From Flavobacteriales bacterium UBA4110 (GTDB lineage Bacteria; Bacteroidota; Bacteroidia; Flavobacteriales; Weeksellaceae): a stretch of DNA of 64,000 nt. The position numbers and the translations under genes are program-made. The notes beneath the pieces were generated by a model, which did not search any database, was not told the DNA's origin, and worked only from the letters and a program-made list of their open reading frames with translations. The DNA lies in assembly GCA_002383165.1 (NCBI GenBank), contig DFXK01000004.1, positions 1-64,000 on the forward strand. The letters run 5' to 3'. Numbering within the stretch: position 1 is the stretch's first letter; every line of letters begins with the position of its first letter. Positions 8,790 through 18,059 of the stretch are shown here, one piece after another.

Positions 8790-11026
8790 TAAAGTAAGTA
8801 TTCTTCAATTATTTTTCGTTGATCTTTTGCAACATCATAAATCAGCTCCAAGAGTTCACGGATGTTTTTGATTTCCGTGAGATGGCTTACCACAAAAGGT
8901 TTTCTTTCGTTTGATATTTCCTGCAGTTCGATTTCGGCTCTTCTTTTTTCCAGCAAATCGGTAACTTGATCTTCTGGCTTGATGTGGCTTTCAATTTTAA
9001 TCTGCTCATCCAGCTCTTTTTGGAAAAGCAGAGATGAGGTTCTTATTAATTCCGCCGAGATTTTAATTTTCCAGCTCTCGAAATCAATTTCTGGAAAGTG
9101 ATGTCCAGATTTAGCATATTGGGAAAGTGATGCTGTGTAAGCCGTTATAAGGTGTGTGGTGGTCACAAATTGATGAACGGTTTCTAGCTTTCTTTGCTGA
9201 TTTTTTGGATCGGAAATCATCCTTTGAAAATTGTCGGAAAGGTTTGCCAGATCTATAATGGCATTCTTTCTTTTCAGGCGGAAATCTTGGTCATCCACAT
9301 TATCTTTTTTAATGAAATGATCCATTACCAATCGGAAATACTCGAGATTGCTTCTGGAAGATTTTTTCATCAGTGTCAGATTCTGAGTGTGTTCCCAAAC
9401 CGGCAGGATAAAATAAGCTACCAGAAAAGTTACTACCCCGCCAATAATGGTATCAAGAAGTCTGTCTTTAAAAATCAAATTTACATTCCCCGGTTTCAGA
9501 AAGTTGAATGTCAGGAAGATATAAATAGTCATAAATAAAACGGCCCAGGAATAACTGGATTTCAACAAACTGAAACACAAAATCATACTTAGGAGAAGGA
9601 TTACTAGCAAAGCCGTTGGTTCCTGTATAAAATATAATAGAATGTAAGCTATTACTGCACCGGCTGCAGTGCCGTAGAGCCGGAGAAGATTTCTGTGTTT
9701 CGTGGTGGCGTATGCCGGTTTCAGAATGGCGATAATGGTAATAAGTATCCAATAAGAATGACCTATGCCGAGAATTGAAAAGCGCGATACAATGTAACCA
9801 AGAAGCAAGGCAACCGTCACTCTAACTGCATGACGAAAGTGACTGGAGTCTAAAGAAAAATTGGAAAGAAACACTTTTCGGTTCAGCTTTTCCTCTTTTG
9901 GGAGAAATTTGGAATAGTCCAATCCTGTCGAAAGACTCTTGGCAAGTTTCTGATCCTGAGAATTAACTTTAAAAATTGTTTTGACTTCATCGGTGATTTC
10001 GGTAATCCTCATCAGGATTTGGCGCATCATCATAAAATCTTCTAATGTATCCGGCGAAAATTTCTGAGCTCTGTAATCAAAAAACTCATCGTAAATACTT
10101 TTCAGCTCTTCATCAAAATTAGTAATCTGCCTGAACTCCGCACCGCTCTGAAGTGAAATGCCCAAATTGGTAATCTCATCTGCCATCAGCAGTAGAAAAT
10201 AATAGATTTTCTGAAGTAATGCGGAATCACCGAAAACCAAATTCATCCTCTTATAATCATTTTCAGAAGTCAGAAGCTTATCATATAAGTCAATAGAGTT
10301 AAGAAACATTAGCATCAGAATCCGGCTTTGTGTTGTAGATTCATTGACAATCTGCCTTGTTTTAAAGACAATTTCCCTGGTGTCTTCCTGATGATTTTTT
10401 ATTTTGATTTGCTGAGAAATAAGCTGATTCAGTAAAGCATCATAATCAGGATTTTTAGAATAATATTTTGCTTTGATCCTGAGATAATCTGCTAGCTCCA
10501 GATAATTCTCACCAACGACCTGACTTGCCAGTTTATAAGGCTGTAGCCTGGTGACGATCATAAACACCACAAAAAACCACAGACATCCGAGGAAAAATAT
10601 AAAGGAACTTTTGAAGATATCATTTCCGGTAAGATGTCCGTCTATAAAAATACTGAGAACGACTAATGCAATGGAACCGAATACCGCGAGCCTAATACCA
10701 TAGACACCAATCATAGAAAAGAAAAAACCGAAAATGATAATTTCCAGATATACAGCCACCGGAAAATCTTTTACGAGGCTTGCAATAAGCGCAATTAGAA
10801 AAAAAGTGACCACAGAAATAAGGAGTGTATTTCTTCGCCTGATAAAAGGTCCTGGCTGGTCGGTCAGTCCCACGAAACTGGTTCCGAGCGGGAATAGGAA
10901 AAATTCTTTTAGCAAACCTACCTGTGCCAGAATTATACTGGGAATCACAATAGCCAGAGCAATTCTAGCTCCGGAATAGATATATTGGCTGGTTAAGAAT
11001 TTTTTGAGTTCGGAACTGTAGTTCAT
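8765..11026 (-). CDS. YccS/YhfK-like FUSC-family inner-membrane protein
   Basis: Large integral membrane protein of 753 residues with two repeated units, each a cluster of about six hydrophobic helices (residues about 20-160 and 400-540) followed by a long soluble helical region. This is the architecture of the YccS/FUSC superfamily, whose members are putative exporters related to aromatic acid efflux proteins. The start MNYSSELKKFL at 11026 precedes the first helix. It is monocistronic: a terminator separates it from porV upstream, and its 3' end overlaps the convergent phosphopantetheinyl transferase. Substrate unknown. Confidence 0.88.
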   Translation of the reverse strand: MNYSSELKKFLTSQYIYSGARIALAIVIPSIILAQVGLLKEFFLFPLGTSFVGLTDQPGPFIRRRNTLLISVVTFFLIALIASLVKDFPVAVYLEIIIFGFFFSMIGVYGIRLAVFGSIALVVLSIFIDGHLTGNDIFKSSFIFFLGCLWFFVVFMIVTRLQPYKLASQVVGENYLELADYLRIKAKYYSKNPDYDALLNQLISQQIKIKNHQEDTREIVFKTRQIVNESTTQSRILMLMFLNSIDLYDKLLTSENDYKRMNLVFGDSALLQKIYYFLLLMADEITNLGISLQSGAEFRQITNFDEELKSIYDEFFDYRAQKFSPDTLEDFMMMRQILMRITEITDEVKTIFKVNSQDQKLAKSLSTGLDYSKFLPKEEKLNRKVFLSNFSLDSSHFRHAVRVTVALLLGYIVSRFSILGIGHSYWILITIIAILKPAYATTKHRNLLRLYGTAAGAVIAYILLYFIQEPTALLVILLLSMILCFSLLKSSYSWAVLFMTIYIFLTFNFLKPGNVNLIFKDRLLDTIIGGVVTFLVAYFILPVWEHTQNLTLMKKSSRSNLEYFRLVMDHFIKKDNVDDQDFRLKRKNAIIDLANLSDNFQRMISDPKNQQRKLETVHQFVTTTHLITAYTASLSQYAKSGHHFPEIDFESWKIKISAELIRTSSLLFQKELDEQIKIESHIKPEDQVTDLLEKRRAEIELQEISNERKPFVVSHLTEIKNIRELLELIYDVAKDQRKIIEEYLLYQSTTAKQ

Positions 11027-11044
11027 AGCACAAATTTAGAAATA

Positions 11045-11073
11045 AAAACGCCTCTTCTGAAAAGAGGCGTTTT
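11045..11073 (-). terminator. Strong terminator after porU-porV
   Basis: A perfect 12-bp stem (11045-11056 with 11062-11073) with a 5-nt loop and A/T flanks on both sides. It lies 25 nt past the porV stop and could also shield the FUSC-family gene from read-through. Confidence 0.88.
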
Positions 11074-11097
11074 AAAATATAGTTAATAAATCAAAAG

Positions 11098-12222
11098 TTA
11101 ATAATCTGTTGCATTATAGGTCTCACTTCCGATGTTCCAAGTCAATCCAAATCTCAGCGTATTGTCAAGAGCTGTATTGATCTTCGAAGTATTGATAAGA
11201 TATGAAAGATCCAGACCAAAAGATGCGTATTTGAATCCTACACCTACAGTGGCATATTGTCTTGCACCCTGCTCAGGAGATTCTGCAAAGTACCCTGTTC
11301 TGATTGCAAATGTGTCATCATAAGAATATTCTGCTGCCCCACTGAACATTATACTTTTTTTGTTACTGAATGATTTGCCGATACCTTCAATCGGGCCAAC
11401 ATTTGGAATTAACTGTGTATCACTATCTGGTGCTGGAACTAGGATTTTAGACGCTTCACCACTAAGGCTGAAACGGTTCATGTCATCAATCAACAAATCG
11501 TAACCGATACCTAACCTTGCCATAGTAGGTAGGTAAGATCTGGAGTTTTCATCGCCTGTATAATCTAATTTTGGACCGATATTCTGTACTGCCCAACCGG
11601 CTTTCACACGTCCTTCGTATCCACTGATACTCTCATGTTTAGGAGAGACAAAATATCCAGATACATCTACTGCAAAAGTATTGGCAGCTTTGAAGTTGCT
11701 GTCTGAATTAAAACTCCCGAAATCTGAACGGATAAATCTACCAGTTACTGCCATAGAGTAGGTGTCTGATAATTTTAAACCATAAGCAAGATCTATAGAG
11801 AATTCATTAGGTTTTACGGTACCATTGTCTATAATTGTTCCGGCTTTTATATCCGTCAGTGAAACTTCGCCCATATTGAAATAATATAAACTTGCACTTA
11901 GAGTAGATCGCTCATCATCTCCCAGAAATGTATAGAAAGATCCGTATAATAGGAAAACATCGTTTGTAAGCTTACTCATATATGGAGTGTAGTTAACTCC
12001 AACTCCCGAAGATACTTTTGCAAAAGGATATTTTGCGGCATTCCAGAACTGAGAAAAAACATCTGTAGACGTCACCACACCCTGATCTCCCATCCCGCCA
12101 GCTCTAGCGTCTGGAGATATTCTAAGAAACGGGGCACCTGTTAAAACAGTATTGTTACTCTGAGAGAAAGCAAAAGCACTAACGCCAATTCCTAATCCTA
12201 AAAATAATTTTGTTAAATTCAT
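11098..12222 (-). CDS. porV: Type IX secretion system outer-membrane protein PorV (LptO family)
   Basis: Outer-membrane beta-barrel of the type IX secretion system that receives cargo from the SprA translocon and delivers it to the PorU sortase. The 374 residues begin with a signal peptide ending AFAFSQS and the PorV hallmark PFLRISPDARAGGMGD (residues 32-47), then alternating beta-strands and a terminal aromatic strand (LRFGLTWNIG). It lies 41 nt downstream of porU on the same strand, the order seen in other flavobacteria such as F. johnsoniae, with gldJ divergent beyond. Followed by a strong terminator. Confidence 0.95.
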   Translation of the reverse strand: MNLTKLFLGLGIGVSAFAFSQSNNTVLTGAPFLRISPDARAGGMGDQGVVTSTDVFSQFWNAAKYPFAKVSSGVGVNYTPYMSKLTNDVFLLYGSFYTFLGDDERSTLSASLYYFNMGEVSLTDIKAGTIIDNGTVKPNEFSIDLAYGLKLSDTYSMAVTGRFIRSDFGSFNSDSNFKAANTFAVDVSGYFVSPKHESISGYEGRVKAGWAVQNIGPKLDYTGDENSRSYLPTMARLGIGYDLLIDDMNRFSLSGEASKILVPAPDSDTQLIPNVGPIEGIGKSFSNKKSIMFSGAAEYSYDDTFAIRTGYFAESPEQGARQYATVGVGFKYASFGLDLSYLINTSKINTALDNTLRFGLTWNIGSETYNATDY

Positions 12223-12263
12223 TTTTTTTCTTTTAAGGTAAAGTTTACCAATATGTTTATTTT

Positions 12264-15200
12264 TTATTTTAATAAAACCATTTTCTCAACTGCAGTAGCA
12301 CCACCTGAACACTTTTCCTGGTTTTGACTTCTTGCAAATATCTTAAAAATATATGTGCCTTTTGCTACTGTATCTCCAAAATCATCTTTTCCGTCCCATT
12401 CAATTGCCTGTCTTGGTGTTCTGAAACCCTGAAGGAAATTTTCCGCAGCCACAGTTGTTGATAATGTTCTTACTATTTTACCAGTAATAGTATAGATCTG
12501 AACATTAACGTCCAAAACATCATCGCAATTGTGTTCAAACTGGATATACGTTTTATTTGTAAAAGGATTTGGCCAGTTCAAAAGTCTATTAACTATCAAT
12601 TTTTTTTCTGATTCGTCTTTTACTACAAAATTTAACGTAGAGGTTGTAGAATTATTGTTGATATCCCAAACTTTAAAAGTCAACTGATGTTCACCAGGTG
12701 TCAGATTTCTGAAAGGGAAGGTTACAGAACCTTTTTGGTAATCATTTAGTTCAGAAGCGCAACCGTTTCCATCACCTGAAGAAAAATAATCATTGATAAC
12801 TGTCGTGTTTATAACTTCACCATCCAGAATAAATGTTAAATCGTGGCCAATTCCTGCTCCCGTAGAATTAATTCCCATATTATCTCGCACGCAGGCAAGA
12901 AGCATTGGATTTTGATCTGTGATGCCTCCGTTAGCAAAATTTGTGTTGTTCATATAAAGATTAACGACTGGTGGCTCCGTATCATTAATGCCATCAGGAT
13001 TAATACCTCCCACTGTATATTGTCGATTGGCGAAAACGTCATAAGCATTTGTTTTCGCATCGATGAAGTTTTCTGCATAACCAAGAATTCTACCAGTTCC
13101 AACAGTATAGTTGATATCTTTTGGGACATAAAACTCTACGGTATATATTCCGTTTTCAACCTTTCCAGACGCTTTTACGATGGCACTTGGCTCCTCGGTA
13201 TATTTCATCTTGTCGTTCATGTCGGCAGCATTATCATTATTCAATGTTGTTTTCTCAATTTTCTTATCAAAAATATTAATAACAACACGCCCATTGAACG
13301 TATTATCTGTTGTAGTGCCATCAGCTTTTAATACACGACCCGTAATTTTTACGAAATCTAATGCTCTTATCTGGTTAGGCACAGGTGTCTGTATGTTGTC
13401 AATCGCTAATTGCCTTTTTGGTCTGCTTATTTTCATTGCAGGATCACCTAAAAAGTTGACCCGAAGGTGATCTGGAACTGCAGCTTCTGTATATCTTAAA
13501 TTATACTGAACTTTTGCAGCCAGATGCGCATCACCTAGTCTTACAAAATCATCTCCGACAAGTTGAAATAATTTATCAGTAAATATTGGCGTGAGTTTTC
13601 TTCCATAATCTACAGAAATAGCTCTGCTGGAAGTGATCATTGTAGAAGCGCCACCAGTTTTAAGCTTTATCATCTGCTCACCGGCAGAATTGGTGCTGGG
13701 TTCATCCCATAAAGTAAATTCGCAGGTAATGGTGGACACCAATGGGAATCTGCTGTAAACTGCGGAGTAATTATTAAAGCCTTGTATTTCTGTTGATGAT
13801 AGGATTCTTTCCTGAGCCCAGCCGTTTATACCTCCATGACCAAAATAAAATAAATATAAACTGTTGCCGACATCATTTGTAATCGCTTGGTTTACTTGTG
13901 GATATCTCTGTCCGCCGGCACTGGTAACAGCAGGAAAAGCATCGAGGTATAATTTTCTAATATTATATTCTGGTCTATTTGTACTTGTGAAATTTTGATT
14001 AATAGCATTCTCTATAAGATAATGAAACGGGGGTTTTATATTATCTGGGCCACTGCCGTCAAAGTCATCATCGGCAACGAAATCCATTTTCATACGCCAT
14101 TCTCCAAATGGGTTGGACTGGCCTGGTAATGCATTATAATACGCTAGCGTCTTATCAATCAATATTTTTGCTTCCTGCGGACTGTCTGCCGGTAATCTTC
14201 CAATTGGTACATCTGGAAGCATATTTGTAATATATTTTGATGTCTGCGGATATTTTGTCATTACGAAATAATCATCCGTGACATACGATGACTTTACATC
14301 TGAGCTAAACTCGCTTTGGTAACTTGGAATGATGTCTGTATTATTAGCAATTCGGTTTTTGAAATCATAAGAGGTGTCTCCTAAAAGGAAAACGTATTTC
14401 AAAGAACCTGCCGGTGTATTTAGCTTCGTAATAAAATCTCTGATGGCAGTGATGTCTTTACTTCCGCTACTGAATTCGTTGTAGATTTTATTAATGTCAA
14501 CAACCTGAACATTAAATCCGTTTTTTGAACGATGGTAAGAGGCAAGTCTTTCAGCTTGTGCTGCATAAGTAGGTTGTGTTATCATCAGATAATCAACATT
14601 TTTTAATGAAGAAAGATCTTGGTTCTCGATGATTCCTACGAAGTTCGGTTCGAAAGCTGCAGAGCTTTTGAAAGCTGTAAATTCGTTGTTGAAAAATTCA
14701 CTATCCGCAGTATATCCAAAATTGAATACCGCACTCTGTCCACTTTTATTGGTGATTTTTTTTGCATTCGTAATATCAGAAACATCCCATATCTGTTCCA
14801 GATCAGAAGTATTTTTAACAGAAAAACCATAAACTGCACCAGATCCTGTCGCAATATCAAAATCTCTAAAGTTCATCTGTGAGCCATTGAAATTAAGATC
14901 TTGCTTATATTGTACCTCTGCATAATCAAAATAAAATGACGCATTTGGATTGGCGCTATTATTAGTGGTGTAGGAAAACTTTATGCTTGTTCCGGTCTGG
15001 TTTAACAGTGCGGTTTCATAGGAAAGTGGAACAAAACTGTCAGCATTTGCAGAAAGTTCGCCATTGTATTTCTCTCCATTGACGTCAATAGATATTTTTG
15101 CAGATTGCGCATTGAAAGCTACTACCTGTGTTTTGATCCGTATGATATCATCTGCATCCAGTGGAGATCTTGTGTTGAAAATAATATCCTTGGAACCAGC

Positions 15201-16202
15201 AATTACATCTCCTGTCCACGTTCTGCCTAATTTAGAAAGGTTAAATTTTTCTTCATTGATATATTGATAATCGTCATATCGCGTTATAAGTTCCGTTGGG
15301 AGAGTGCTGTCTACGGTTTGTATTCTTTTTCCGGGTCCTATATCGAAATTGATGAAATAGTAAGCATAATCTTCATAAATATTGACAACGTTATTAGACG
15401 TGTCATTTCTGTATTCGGTTCTTTTCTTGCCTGCACCATTGTTTAGATTAAACAGATTATAGCCATTCGGACCCTGAGCATAAAAAATAGCAAAATCATT
15501 ATCATTCCAAACACCATCATCCTCACCAACTACTTGTATTGCGTTTTCCTGAAGCGCATTATAACGCATATCATTATTGTATTCAGGAAGCATTAATCCA
15601 CCATTTCCATAGATTCTGAAGTTTTTAGGATTTACGCTGCTGGGATTGATGCCGTTTTGCTGTAAAAATTGTCTTGTGATTTTAAAAACTCCTGATTTAT
15701 CGACCTTTATTTTGTAAAAAGTTCCGGATTTCAATGGATTTTCACTTGTACCGTATCTATTGCTTCCTCTGTTTACAGGAATAGTTTTGTTCGTTTGATT
15801 AATGACAAAAGAAACCAGTCTGTATATTTTGTTTTTTTCTGCTTTTACCGCTTCTACTTTAATTCTAGCTGTTTGTTTTTTTTCAGTCTCATCAAAATAA
15901 TAATCAATGTAGTATTTAAAGGATGAGGAAATTGAATTAATTTTAAGTCCATAAACTTCCTTTGTAGGTATTTCTTGCCATTGTGCCTGATCAATATTTA
16001 TGATATTGTCAGTTTTAACTTTAATATTGGCATAGAGCGAGTTAGCATCTATTTGAAAACCATTATTACTGAAAGATGGATAAATTATTTTTTCCGTACC
16101 ATAGTCCATCTCAGTTGTAGATCCCCATTCCAGATTAATCTTTTGGGCAGAATATAATGCAGTAAACAGCGTAAAGGCTATGAGGTAAAATTTAAATTTC
16201 AT
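12264..16202 (-). CDS. porU: Type IX secretion system sortase PorU (C25 gingipain-like)
   Basis: Surface cysteine peptidase that removes the C-terminal signal of secreted cargo and anchors some of it to the cell surface. The 1312-residue protein has a signal peptide (FYLIAFTLFTALYSAQ), a beta-rich N-terminal region and a C25 domain (about residues 540-950). The catalytic His lies in FYFGHGG (about His789) and the Cys in STITCEF (about Cys827), spacing typical of gingipain-like proteins. A C-terminal region with NWPNPF and the TGKIVRTL motif resembles T9SS C-terminal Ig-like folds. A TTG one codon upstream could be used, but ATG at 16202 is preferred. Operon with porV; divergent from gldJ. Confidence 0.95.
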   Translation of the reverse strand: MKFKFYLIAFTLFTALYSAQKINLEWGSTTEMDYGTEKIIYPSFSNNGFQIDANSLYANIKVKTDNIINIDQAQWQEIPTKEVYGLKINSISSSFKYYIDYYFDETEKKQTARIKVEAVKAEKNKIYRLVSFVINQTNKTIPVNRGSNRYGTSENPLKSGTFYKIKVDKSGVFKITRQFLQQNGINPSSVNPKNFRIYGNGGLMLPEYNNDMRYNALQENAIQVVGEDDGVWNDNDFAIFYAQGPNGYNLFNLNNGAGKKRTEYRNDTSNNVVNIYEDYAYYFINFDIGPGKRIQTVDSTLPTELITRYDDYQYINEEKFNLSKLGRTWTGDVIAGSKDIIFNTRSPLDADDIIRIKTQVVAFNAQSAKISIDVNGEKYNGELSANADSFVPLSYETALLNQTGTSIKFSYTTNNSANPNASFYFDYAEVQYKQDLNFNGSQMNFRDFDIATGSGAVYGFSVKNTSDLEQIWDVSDITNAKKITNKSGQSAVFNFGYTADSEFFNNEFTAFKSSAAFEPNFVGIIENQDLSSLKNVDYLMITQPTYAAQAERLASYHRSKNGFNVQVVDINKIYNEFSSGSKDITAIRDFITKLNTPAGSLKYVFLLGDTSYDFKNRIANNTDIIPSYQSEFSSDVKSSYVTDDYFVMTKYPQTSKYITNMLPDVPIGRLPADSPQEAKILIDKTLAYYNALPGQSNPFGEWRMKMDFVADDDFDGSGPDNIKPPFHYLIENAINQNFTSTNRPEYNIRKLYLDAFPAVTSAGGQRYPQVNQAITNDVGNSLYLFYFGHGGINGWAQERILSSTEIQGFNNYSAVYSRFPLVSTITCEFTLWDEPSTNSAGEQMIKLKTGGASTMITSSRAISVDYGRKLTPIFTDKLFQLVGDDFVRLGDAHLAAKVQYNLRYTEAAVPDHLRVNFLGDPAMKISRPKRQLAIDNIQTPVPNQIRALDFVKITGRVLKADGTTTDNTFNGRVVINIFDKKIEKTTLNNDNAADMNDKMKYTEEPSAIVKASGKVENGIYTVEFYVPKDINYTVGTGRILGYAENFIDAKTNAYDVFANRQYTVGGINPDGINDTEPPVVNLYMNNTNFANGGITDQNPMLLACVRDNMGINSTGAGIGHDLTFILDGEVINTTVINDYFSSGDGNGCASELNDYQKGSVTFPFRNLTPGEHQLTFKVWDINNNSTTSTLNFVVKDESEKKLIVNRLLNWPNPFTNKTYIQFEHNCDDVLDVNVQIYTITGKIVRTLSTTVAAENFLQGFRTPRQAIEWDGKDDFGDTVAKGTYIFKIFARSQNQEKCSGGATAVEKMVLLK

Positions 16203-16364
16203 CAACTGGACTAATTTTTAGGATTACAAAATAAACGATTTTTTTAAAAAAATGATATATAATAAAAATAATTTAATTGCGTTCTATCAAAAAAAGATAA
16301 ACAATATTTGATTAATTAAAGAATTTACTTTTTCTTTGTACTTTGAAAATTTCTATATCAGATT

Positions 16365-17972
16365 ATGAAAAAAATAAGGTTGTTTTCGATAATTACTTTT
16401 AGCAGTACACTACTTTTAATAAGCTGCGGTGGAGGTGGTAACACTAAAAAGGGCGGCGGAACAAAAGGTTTTGTAAGTAAAACCGGCTGGAAGCCTAACG
16501 AAAAAGATGGTTGGTTCTTCTCTGGTAAGCAGCAGAAGCCGAAAGCTTGGCCGGGAATGGTTTATGTGGAAGGTGGAACTTTTACGATGGGTTTAGTAGA
16601 AGACAATGTATTGCATGACTGGAACAATACCCCAAGAAGAATGCAGGTAAGCTCTTTCTTTATAGGAGATACCGAAATCACTAACTCTGAATATAGAGAA
16701 TACACAACGTGGCTCAAGTTTGTTTTCCCGTCTACGGAACCAGGCTTCAAACATATCTATTCAGGTGCTTTACCAGATACACTGGTTTGGAATAACAAAC
16801 TATCTCGTAATGACTACGCAGAAACTTATTTCAGATCTCCCGAATATGATTATTACCCTGTAGTAGGTGTATCTTGGTTGCAGGCGAATAAATATTGTGA
16901 CTGGCTTACCGAAAGAGCAAACGAAAGAGCACTAATGAAACAAGGTGTTATTTCTAAAGATATCTATTCAGGTGATAAAGCTGCGACTGCAGGTGCAACA
17001 TTCAACATGGATAAGTTTAAATCCAACGATGCCGAGCTTGATGCTTATGTAGATAAGGAAAAACTAAAGAAAAGAAGTGGTATAAAAACAAGTAATGAAC
17101 GTATTGCTGCTGCAAACAGGAATAGTTCTTCCGGAATTGTAGAAAAATTCAGACTTCCTACAGAAGTAGAATGGGAATTTGCTGCTCTTGGTCTTCAGAA
17201 GAAAAGAGAATATAATAATTACCTTGGTAAGGCTCCAGAAATAAAAAATCTGAAGGGAACCAAAGGTAAATACAGAGGTATGTACCTTGAGAATTTCAAA
17301 ATGGGACGTGGAGATTATTCCGGGGTTGCTGGTTGGAAAAACGATGGTTCACCAACTACGGCAGATGTTAAACAGTACCCATCCAATGATCTTGGAATCT
17401 ATGGTATGTACGGAAACGTTGCAGAATGGGTTGCAGACATTTACAGACCAATGATAGATGAAGAATTTAGTGACTTCAATTATTACAGAGGGAATAAAAC
17501 TGTTCAAACAGTTACAAATGAAGATGGTACAACTAAAAAAATTACTAGTGAAGATTTAAAATATGACACTTTAGCAGATGGTCGTCTAGTGTACAAAGGT
17601 CTTCCAGGGGAGTTTGAAAGAAAGGTAATTGCAGATAATGGTAATTACAGAGATGGAGATTATCAGTCATCATTAGATTCTGGAGGTACAGCCCCTAGTG
17701 ACAGTACAGAGTACAATATGTACAATTCTGTTAAACCTAAATTTATTGTCAATAAAAATGGTAGCGTTGTAATACAAAAGGACAAAAACAAACCCACAAC
17801 GCAGATCAGCGATTTTGTTAGAGTGGTTAAAGGAGGTTCTTGGTTAGATTCTGCATATTGGCTAGATCCGGGTCAGAGAAGATTTAAAAATCAGGCAAAA
17901 GGATATGGTTGGATTGGCTTCAGGGTTGCTCAGGATGCCAAGAATACAAAAAGTGGTCGTACTAAAAGATAA
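16365..17972 (+). CDS. gldJ: Gliding motility lipoprotein GldJ (FGE-sulfatase-like)
   Basis: Lipoprotein required for type IX secretion and gliding in Bacteroidota. The 535 residues start with a lipoprotein signal ending LLISC (Cys21) and a Gly/Lys-rich linker. The rest is a formylglycine-generating-enzyme-like domain, seen in MVYVEGGTFTMG (residues 65-76), the WLQANKYCDWL block, FRLPTEVEWEFAA (about 262-274) and the terminal VVKGGSWLD...GWIGFRVAQ block. The FGE fold is probably structural here. Divergent from porU with a 162-nt spacer, an arrangement known for this locus. A clear terminator follows. Confidence 0.94.
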   Translation: MKKIRLFSIITFSSTLLLISCGGGGNTKKGGGTKGFVSKTGWKPNEKDGWFFSGKQQKPKAWPGMVYVEGGTFTMGLVEDNVLHDWNNTPRRMQVSSFFIGDTEITNSEYREYTTWLKFVFPSTEPGFKHIYSGALPDTLVWNNKLSRNDYAETYFRSPEYDYYPVVGVSWLQANKYCDWLTERANERALMKQGVISKDIYSGDKAATAGATFNMDKFKSNDAELDAYVDKEKLKKRSGIKTSNERIAAANRNSSSGIVEKFRLPTEVEWEFAALGLQKKREYNNYLGKAPEIKNLKGTKGKYRGMYLENFKMGRGDYSGVAGWKNDGSPTTADVKQYPSNDLGIYGMYGNVAEWVADIYRPMIDEEFSDFNYYRGNKTVQTVTNEDGTTKKITSEDLKYDTLADGRLVYKGLPGEFERKVIADNGNYRDGDYQSSLDSGGTAPSDSTEYNMYNSVKPKFIVNKNGSVVIQKDKNKPTTQISDFVRVVKGGSWLDSAYWLDPGQRRFKNQAKGYGWIGFRVAQDAKNTKSGRTKR

Positions 17973-17996
17973 TTTTTCAACCAGTATAAAAACTTA

Positions 17997-18027
17997 AAAC
18001 AGTAGATTTTTTCTACTGTTTTTTTGT
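17997..18027 (+). terminator. Intrinsic terminator after gldJ
   Basis: A perfect 10-bp stem (17997-18006 with 18012-18021), T5 loop and T-run. The T-run overlaps the proposed TTG -33 element of the murF promoter. Confidence 0.85.
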
Positions 18028-18055
18028 TTTAATACAAATTCATTTAATACTTTTG
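18024..18055 (+). promoter_or_regulatory. murF promoter, predicted leaderless
   Basis: TTG at 18024-18026, a 21-nt spacer and TACTTTTG at 18048-18055 match the Bacteroidota consensus. The box ends only 4 nt before the murF ATG, so transcription should begin at or next to the start codon. Confidence 0.6.
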
Positions 18056-18059
18056 AAGA

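Noticed and set aside
12843..13331. 162-codon ORF opposite porU
   Set aside because: Antisense shadow of porU with no promoter, no signal and no recognisable domain.
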